Origin: Mesaphorura yosii
Taxonomy: Eukaryota > Arthropoda > Collembola > Poduromorpha > Tullbergiidae
NCBI GenBank assembly: GCA_009869945.1
Contig: WIXG01000101.1
Span: 1 to 64,000 of the forward strand
Direction: 5' to 3'
DNA: 64,000 nucleotides
Both the position numbers and the translations under genes were made by a program. Positions 57,361-64,000 of this stretch are shown one piece after another. The first letter of the stretch is position 1. Each line of letters begins with the position of its first letter. A model generated the notes under the pieces. It made no database searches and was not told the DNA's origin. It saw nothing but the letters and a program-made list of their open reading frames with translations.

Positions 57361-58123
57361 CTTTGACTGTCTTCCTCACGGTGGTGAGGATCCCCAACGT
57401 CGGTGGCAGTGGCGTCAGCGCCTGCGCCAAGTCATTCGTGCGCGTGTCCAGCTCCTCCTCAGCATTCTCCCAAGTATCACTCTTCGTGTGGTAGAAGAAG
57501 ATTCGTGTGTCCAGCGCCCGCAGTCTCCTCAAACAAGGCATGCGGGGACTTCTCTGCCCCACCGCCACCCTCAGGGAGATTACACGACCCTCCAAATCCA
57601 TCGCCTTGCCCCCGTCCCTGCCCTGGCTTCCCGCCGCCTGATGATGGCGCTGTCCTCCGCCACCGCGAGCTCCGCTCCCGCTTCTTTCCTTGAAGACGGT
57701 CTTCACCCGCACCTTTGCGACGTAAGTCTTGGTTTCGGACGCCGTGTGTACGTCATTTGTCGCAGCATGCGGGTGTTTGCTCGAGTGCCTTCGTCGCTTG
57801 CTGCCGACGAGGTTGTATTGGTAGTAGCCAAACTGCCCCGCGGCGGCGGCGTCGTCGGGGTCGACGAGTGTCTCGGTAAACAAGGGCGCTGCTGGCGCAG
57901 TGGGTTTGAGTTCAGTCAGTTCGAGAATCTTTCCGATGAAGACGAGGTTCGAATGGAGCGTGGCGTGGCGAACGAGGGACAGGTTGAAGCATCCTTCGAC
58001 GCTGCGGGACAGCTGCGCCGCGGCGGTGGCATTGCTCGACGGAGCCGCCAGGCTAAGAAAAAGCCACAGGGGCAGCCACGGAAGCGTCGCGAAAACACAT
58101 ATACACAAACGCGGCGGGGGCAT
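57361..58123 (-). other. AGRN: Second NtA-type first exon upstream of agrin B (NtA-2)
   Basis: ATG at 58123 opens a signal peptide (LPWLPLWLFLSLAAPSSNA). An NtA-like sequence follows: a first cysteine in EGCFNLSLVRH, a strand VFIGKILELTEL, a long Ala/Gly-rich and basic loop (SKRRRHSSKHPH), the strand YVAKVRVKTVFKE, a second loop, then VISLRVAVGQRSPRMPC and DTRIFFYH. The exon is 763 nt and ends in phase 1 (donor GTAATG), exactly as NtA-1 does, so it can splice in frame to the Kazal 1 exon of copy B (giving about 1754 residues) and in principle of copy A. No other minus-strand coding exon follows before NtA-1. The most likely reading is an alternative first exon of agrin B; a separate small gene cannot be excluded. 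Confidence 0.65.
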
Positions 58124-58817
58124 TGTGCCAATTCGAAAATTCGAACTCAAAACACTGCACTGACTTGACTCCAGTTCACAGTTCAGAGGCGTAATGTTTA
58201 CGAATTCCTGTCAGTGTAAACATTCTCACTCGCGCTGCCAAAGTCAAAGATGAAAGATTGCAAAGGCACGGGCAAAGCAGGACGGCGGCTGTGACCGACC
58301 GAGAAAGTGCGTGCGAACACCTCGACCGACTAATCGCAACAACACGACTCACTTTCACGATTCATGAGGACGCAGAAATCCTGTGCGTTAAGTAAACCAA
58401 CTCGAAAACTTGTTGCTTACTTGCAACTTGTAACTAAACGAATGCGTGAAGCAGGACGAGAGATTCCCAACTCGCGTCTTGCAACTTGAAATCTGTACCT
58501 CAATTACGCATATTTTGATCTCTCATTCCTCAGTCGCAGTCGTAGTCGCTGGCCAGCAAGTCCGGAGCTGGTTACTGTCGCTGGTGAGTCGTAAGAACGA
58601 AAAAGGAAATTCAGGTTTCTAATCTCCACCGAAGAGACAAACCAAAATGAGAGCCATAAAACACTTTGTACAGGCACTTTTGTACAATCGCTAATCGCAG
58701 TCAGTAAATGACCAGCAATAAAACCGGCGATACGCAGCAACCAGCAGAACGACATCCTTGCAAATGTCTCTAAAGTGAAGTAAGAAAAACTCCCGGGATT
58801 CCTATGTAATTGCCATA
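58124..58817. other. Upstream region of the NtA-2 exon
   Basis: About 0.7 kb between the NtA-2 start codon and the MITE. Probably 5' UTR and promoter of the NtA-2 transcript; no motif can be named. Confidence 0.35.
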
Positions 58818-59048
58818 CAGGGTGTTACACTTAATTTTACCCACTTTTCATATTCGGATCAAATATTGGGCTGGAATTCTTCAAAAGCGAAAGAAGTTAC
58901 ACATCACCATGGCAATGCATACGATAGCTTAGTAATTGGCTTAGCTACCACCGCCAAATCACATTTTTTAAATACGTTTGGGCAAAGTTCTGCCAAGATA
59001 TTGGCGGAGCAGGACTATTAAGTGGGTAAAGTTAAGCGTAACTCCCAG
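58818..59048. mobile_element. Small non-autonomous Tc1/mariner-like element (MITE)
   Basis: The left end, CAGGGTGTTACACTTAATTT followed by TACCCACTT, matches the inverted right end (AAGTGGGTAAAGTTAAGCGT, then AACTCCCAG) over about 29 bp with a few mismatches. The dinucleotide TA flanks both ends (58816-58817 and 59049-59050), the target duplication made by Tc1/mariner transposases. The 231-bp body has no coding capacity. It lies in intergenic DNA past the OSGEPL1 3' end. Confidence 0.8.
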
Positions 59049-59050
59049 TA

Positions 59051-59699
59051 CGTTTTATTTCCGTCAGTTCACAACAGTCGTAAAATTGAATAGTCTTTAA
59101 CATCGAGATATGAGATTAGTGAGATAACGAAACATGTAGATAAACTGTGAGTTATTCCGTGTACGCTAAATAATGAAGATGTGCGCTAGACTTCTAGCGA
59201 AGTCGACTAAAGCGTTTCAAAGGGGAAGGGCAAGGAATCATATGCTAGGGAATGGACTCGAGTATTCAATTTCAACAGGCCCCAGCCCCACGCCCCATGG
59301 GGAACATGATCACGATAACACGAATTCCTACTTATACTTCTACAGTGATTATTGTCGCGTTTATTGTTCAGAGTTCAGGTTCCTATAAGCATCTGCAGGT
59401 TAAGTTCGAGAGCTTATTGCTTTCAGGTCAGGACAGGACACAAGAATGAAAAATCAGTCCTCAAAGGAATGCATGCATAACGACAGAAAGACAACGAAGA
59501 CACTCAATACACAATCACATGCAAATTCAAGAGCAATTAAGAATGAATTAGTAAATGTCGATTGTCGACTACTTGACTAGAAGTATTCCAAAGCTATTCT
59601 GCACTACTAACTGCCGCCTTCCTGAAGCAGCTTGAGCTTCCATCCTCCATCTGGCTCCAGCTCCAATCACAGCCCGGCCTGAACTGCGAATTCACACGC
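59051..59699. other. 3' flank of OSGEPL1
   Basis: No coding sequence seen. Reverse-strand AATAAA signals at 59360-59365 and 59054-59059 (TTTATT on the + strand) are candidate ends of the OSGEPL1 transcript. Confidence 0.4.
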
Positions 59700-61907
59700 C
59701 TAACCGACCGTCTCGCGCTTCTCGCCCTCCGTCGGCTGTTTTTGTCTGTCCTCCTCGAAGATTTGCCTCATGTCAACCCGCTTGCATTTGATGTCGAGCT
59801 TCCTGATGTCCTGGTACACATCCGTCCCGAACGGAACTCTGCAAAACACCACAACTCATTTTTTTTATAGCGCCAACCCTGCGCTCACACATTCAAATTC
59901 GGATTCTTACTTTGGCTCCACCTCGACGGCCTCCAGGTCCTCCAGAGGAATGATGTCGATGCCTGCGTTCCACTTTTCTACGCCATTCCACGCAATCATG
60001 ACCCCGTTGTCCACACAAAGATCATTGGGTGGCACAATCATGTCATAGCCCATCTCTCTGCAGACCAACTCAATCCCCCGCTTAATGTACTGATTGCACG
60101 CGACACCGCCAGACACAATCTGCTCAGCCACAAACAACACATGACGACCAACCACGAATGAGTCCATTGGCTTGGTTCACTCACCAATTTCCTGTTGGCC
60201 GGGCCCACTAGTTTCCTCATGTCTGCGTAAATCATTCCACGGTGGAGCTTCTTGCAAAGGTGTGCCACGACAGCATGCTGAAAACTCGCACACAGGTCGT
60301 GCAGGGATGGAATCACGTCGCTCCCGTCAATCTCTGCAAACATAATCAAATCAGCACCATTGCTCAAGAGTCTGCTCCTCTGTTTTGTGTTTCCCCAAAA
60401 TCAAGCACTCTTGGTCTGTTTAGGACAAATGCCTCACCGTATTTGCGCTCCTCCCAAAGAATGTGTCGCTGTGCAATGAATTTGATTCCTGAGAAGCTCC
60501 AGTTGCAATCTCGGTGCCTGAGAGGAGAGTGTGTAGGGTCAACCAGTTCGTCGTTATCATTCAACGTCATGACTTCGCCGTTTTTTCGTATGTGGCTCAC
60601 CTGTTCATGGGCATGGGAAAGTGGAAGGCTTCCGGATTGCCCTTCTTGGCATACCGCTCGATAGCCTCGCCGCCAGAGATCGAGGATGCGTCGGACTTGT
60701 TGTGCAGCTTCAGTCTCCGAGCCGTCTGAATTCAGAACCACCCAGTCAATAACTCTATAGCTTATCAACACTAACCGTTGATGCGTGCTCACCTTGTCGA
60801 AGGCTTCGCCCGGAGCGTCGTCGATCGTCTTGCCAAGTAGCAGAAAGTCATTGATTCCACGCGCAATGGCCAGAAGACAGTGGCCACCGGAGATCAATAG
60901 CACCATATACTGAAACCACAAAAAAGCATGCACACTCAGTACGCAGAATCAGAAGATTAGCTAAGTCTAAGCGTGTAACGATTCTTAGTTGCTAATTACC
61001 GGAAAGTCAATGTCCTCCAGCATCCGCGGCGTCAGAGCATCTGTGACCAAATAGCAAAATATACTCAACTCTCGATATACGAAAATCATTACCCATTGCT
61101 TCGGGAGCCGACTTACGCGCTTCCATGTGGTGGATCGGAATGAACGGCTTCTTCGCCTTGATGCACAACTCCTTCCCGCGCTTGAGACCCACGGAGAGAG
61201 ACATCGCCAACCCTGTGACACCAATACACCAAGGTCTCATGACAATGTGTCATGGCGTGGAGGACAAACTAGCATTGACTGACCTGGCTTGACTGTCGTA
61301 GCGATAGCGTCCACATCGGATAACTTAATCTTGGCTGCTGAAATGGCCTCCTCGAGCACTCGCCCAATGTTCTGTTCGTGCAGGTGCTGAAACAAAACAT
61401 ATTGCAATTACCCACAGCGAAGTAGCCACTGCGCCATAGGCAGAGACAGCAGACTGTGTGAAAGATTATCTCACTTTGGCAATTGGCGGGATGATTCCTC
61501 CATGGCTGCATACAGGAAGGATCGAATAGTAAGAATCAATGTGTCTGAACTTTGAGCCTTAACATGGTTTGCTAAATAACGTACTTGAGGTGTATTTGGA
61601 GTTGTGCGTTGAGGCTTTCTCCAAGTATCCGCTTCTCGTGATTCACAATTGCCACTCCGGTGTCATCGCAGGACGTTTCGATCCCCAGAATCACTCCAGA
61701 CTTGTACTTGGTCGAGAAGTTTCTGCTCGAGGGAGTCTGCTGTCCAGTCCTGTTCCTTTTCCGGGTTTCTTTGCTGCTGGAGGTATCCACCTCTAAATTG
61801 GCCACGGAGTGCAGAGAGGAAGACGGTGAGCTCAGATAGGACACTGAACCTTGATTGGCTGCAATCAGCTTGGAGAACGCTGAGTTGGAAATGCACGATT
61901 TCAGCAT
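59700..61907 (-). CDS. OSGEPL1: Mitochondrial tRNA threonylcarbamoyladenosine synthase component OSGEPL1 (Qri7/TsaD family)
   Basis: Transfers the threonylcarbamoyl group to A37 of mitochondrial tRNAs that read ANN codons. Exons (minus): 61585-61907, 61475-61505, 61284-61386, 61117-61212, 61000-61040, 60793-60909, 60601-60725, 60438-60517, 60185-60333, 59911-60119, 59700-59838; 470 codons plus stop, phases consistent. Family motifs: [16 protein letters not shown] at the start of the fold, [20 protein letters not shown], the metal-binding HHMEAH (its last His codon is split by an intron), [38 protein letters not shown] and [12 protein letters not shown]. The first 80-90 residues ([20 protein letters not shown] onward) are Ser-rich and basic, and fit a mitochondrial presequence that cytosolic OSGEP lacks. 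Confidence 0.93.
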
Positions 61908-62686
61908 TTCGGATTTGTGATACGGAAAAGCTGACGTAATACTGATAGAGAATTGAGCACTAATCAAACACAGCGTCTTCGCCCGTTGTGCGTAGTTGGA
62001 CCCCCGGCGCTACTGCTGTAGAATTCGGTGTCTTTGCTAATCACAAATTAATTTGATACCAGAAGCACGTCATTACTGTATTTGGGGTGCAGGCTGTTGA
62101 GTTCCTGGAAAGAAGGCAGAGTCGCACTGCGTATTTCGGAAGTGAAAAAGCTTCTGCTTGCTTCTGTGTTTGGCGGAATGTCCTGCTACAAACAAACACC
62201 CGAACTTCCCGAATGAAATCAACTCCGCTTTCTGCGCTTTCGCTTTCTCCGACTTCTCTTGCGTGTGTGCCTTACATCGTCAAGAATCACGACCTTTTCG
62301 TACCTCGCTTCGCCTCACGAAACTGCCTCGTTCAACAGCACGTGGTTCTCTCGCATCTATCAAACATGATGCTTTGTTCGATCACCGATCACTGCTCCCT
62401 AATCCCTAATCTATCTCAGACTGATGACAAATCTCTTTCTCCGTTTTCTGCCCAGTGACCTGTGGTTGTCCGGAACCGACAACGGAAATGAAGCACTTTC
62501 CAGATTCCAACTTATAGGAGTTTATTTATTCAAAGAGCAAGATAAAAAGATAGAGAATCAAGACAGCTTAAATAAATTATTAATTAAATCAGGTTAATTA
62601 AACCGATCTCTAATTCGAACTCGAACCCAGAGTCTTCCAATCTAAACACTTCTGCATTGATCAATAGTTAGGTTCAAGATGCGATC
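61908..62686. other. Spacer between OSGEPL1 and the BTB gene
   Basis: Holds the OSGEPL1 upstream region and the 3' UTR of the next gene. Reverse-strand AATAAA signals at 62521-62526 and 62525-62530 fit the BTB gene's end. No coding sequence was recognised. Confidence 0.45.
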
Positions 62687-64000
62687 TTAGTTCAAAGCAA
62701 GGAGCCAGTCCACCAGGATGCCGGGGTTCTTCTCCCGAAGCTCAAGAAAGCCCTTCGTCTGCACAACTTCTGCACGATGCCTACGGGACGATAAACAACA
62801 AAAGTTCACAAAACTCCTCAACGACCTAATATATGACACCGAATAAAAAGTAGGAGGGGACTCACTGGACAAAGTATCTCGTCATGACTTGTTCCAGGTG
62901 CTTGAGTTCCATCTGCTTGGAGAGGAGCAGGAAGTCTGAAATGTTTTCCACCGTCAGCAAGTCGGGCACCTTTAGATCCAGGTACTCCACCAGTTCACGC
63001 AGCTGGAACTTGTGTGCGGCTATCAGCAGCTGGTGCACACGTCCCTCAATCTCCACACCCAACTTGCCAGTGTAGATGTACTCAAGAATCGTCTTCATAA
63101 TGTCAGCATCCAAGTCCTCCGCTTCAACCTCCCAGCCGCCCTCCTCCTTCTTCTTTTCATCACTCAGCATTTCGCTCAACGAAACACTCCGAGCTGGTCA
63201 AATAAATAGCAGACAAACCAATTCTCAACAATTCATGCCAGATGTAATTCGAAGTTTGACGTGAATATACCTGACAAAATCAGCCGATGCCCCTTGACGG
63301 TGGCCCCGCCTTTGACCTTAAACATGACGTCGGTTCTGTCCTGAGACATCAACACCTGAAGCAGGTCGGTTGACAGTTTGAGATGCATAGCCTCCAACTT
63401 GATGACATCGTTGGGTTTTTCGTCCAGAATAAGAATTTCGTCTTCCGTATTTGTAAGCTTATCAGACGCCTCCTTCGCACTGTTGCTCGATCGACCAGAT
63501 GAGGATCGGGAAGTAGAACGTGGAATGGTTTGCGTCTGCGTATGTGATTGCGAAGACCCTGCACTCGACTTCTCCTGCACGGGATTCACGAGAATGCTCT
63601 TGGGGTGATGCGGGAAGAGGCGGACATCGAATTCAATTGCCACTTTGTTGTTGACCAATAGGCCTCGCGTGATGTGGATCGTGTCCACCTTCACAAACTG
63701 ATTCCAAACCATTTGACGCTCCTGATTCAGCTTGATTTGACGAGATGCTAGGTTAAGACAAGACGATCGTAATTAATTAGAGTCAAATAGCTTGTTCCTG
63801 GAGAAATGTGTGCTTTTTCCTTGTTACTCACCTCCGAAGTGGTGGACACTGCTGCAGTCGCCCTTGAGAAGTCGGGGAACCACGATCAGCGAAATTGGTT
63901 TCTGAATGAGTTCGTCCACTCCTGCCTTGAGGCCGATGTAGTCTACAGGGCTGTGGTTTTTATTCTCAAACTTGGAACCCTTCAAGTAGTAGTTGCTGGC
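62687..64000 (-). CDS. BTB/POZ-domain protein, 3' part (partial at right edge)
   Basis: Exons (minus): 63832 to beyond 64000, 63271-63747, 62866-63193, 62687-62780, stop at 62687-62689; phases consistent. The BTB domain is clear: TDVMFKVKGGATVKGHRLILS, then ARSVSLSEML, DLDADIMKTILEYIYTGKL and LLIAAHKFQLRELVEYLDL. A BACK-like helical tail follows (ENISDFLLLSKQMELKHLEQ). The segment before it (VWNQFVKVDTIHITRG, FDVRLFPHHPKS) and a Ser/Thr-rich linker could belong to a MATH-like domain, as in SPOP-type CUL3 adaptors, but the diagnostic part lies outside the window. Many BTB proteins recruit substrates to CUL3 ubiquitin ligases; that role here is inference. Confidence 0.8.

Noticed and set aside
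3984-58123. One giant agrin gene spanning both copies
   Set aside because: Copy B ends with its own stop codon in a complete LamG3 and has reverse-strand polyadenylation signals, and copy A has its own N-terminal exons. Read-through or skipping from the NtA exons into copy A is possible by phase but has no support here.
57488-58168. 226-codon plus-strand frame over NtA-2
   Set aside because: Antisense of a GC-rich exon; no domain. The minus strand has a signal peptide, NtA motifs and a matching donor.
1-64000. CRISPR arrays, bacterial operons, phage, prophage or toxin genes
   Set aside because: None seen. All coding sequence is spliced animal-type genes.
1-64000. tRNA, rRNA or other non-coding RNA genes
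   Set aside because: No cloverleaf-like or rRNA-like sequence was noticed by eye; tRNAscan-SE and Infam/Rfam-type covariance searches would be needed to be certain.

Overview
The window looks like a stretch of arthropod nuclear DNA, most likely from an insect outside the flies. Genes are multi-exon with mostly short GT-AG introns and AATAAA polyadenylation signals. The gene set is animal-specific: a short gastrulation/chordin gene, two agrin genes, torsin with a LAP1-like partner, the cilia gene ZMYND10, and mitochondrial OSGEPL1. GGTTAGGT-like motifs, a secreted glycine-rich (cuticle-like) protein and the sog domain layout fit an arthropod. The species cannot be read from this sequence.

Layout. 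Positions 34-2433 (+): 3' part of short gastrulation (part of the last CHRD domain plus three VWC domains). Positions 3984-28043 (-): agrin copy A, reconstructed as 31 coding exons (2170 codons plus stop, every splice phase consistent). It runs from a type II transmembrane N-terminus through 8 Kazal domains, laminin-EGF repeats, a 9th Kazal domain and EGF/LamG domains. Positions 30354-31107 (+): secreted glycine-rich protein. Positions 36836-38264 (-) and 39159-40760 (+): torsin and a LAP1-like torsin cofactor, head to head. Positions 41071-42114 (+): an unrecognised multi-pass membrane protein. Positions 42476-51010 (-): agrin copy B, 20 coding exons (1680 codons plus stop), which starts with a signal peptide and an NtA domain. 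ZMYND10 (48635-50422, +) lies antisense inside its first intron. Positions 57361-58123 (-): a second signal-peptide plus NtA-type first exon with the same splice phase. Positions 58818-59048: a small Tc1/mariner-like MITE. Positions 59700-61907 (-): OSGEPL1. Positions 62687-64000 (-): 3' part of a BTB protein that runs off the right edge.

The most interesting feature is the agrin pair. In vertebrates one agrin gene uses alternative promoters to make a matrix-bound form (NtA domain) and a transmembrane form. Here the gene is duplicated in tandem, and the two N-termini lie in front of different copies: the transmembrane exon in front of A, two NtA exons in front of B. Copy A also carries a 69-codon acidic exon of frame-neutral length in LamG3, where vertebrate agrin has its z splice site. 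It has a possible internal secreted start as well. Copy B has lost two Kazal domains and several introns. The torsin/LAP1-like pair is a second functional pairing: the cofactor known to activate torsin ATPases is divergently transcribed next to a torsin.
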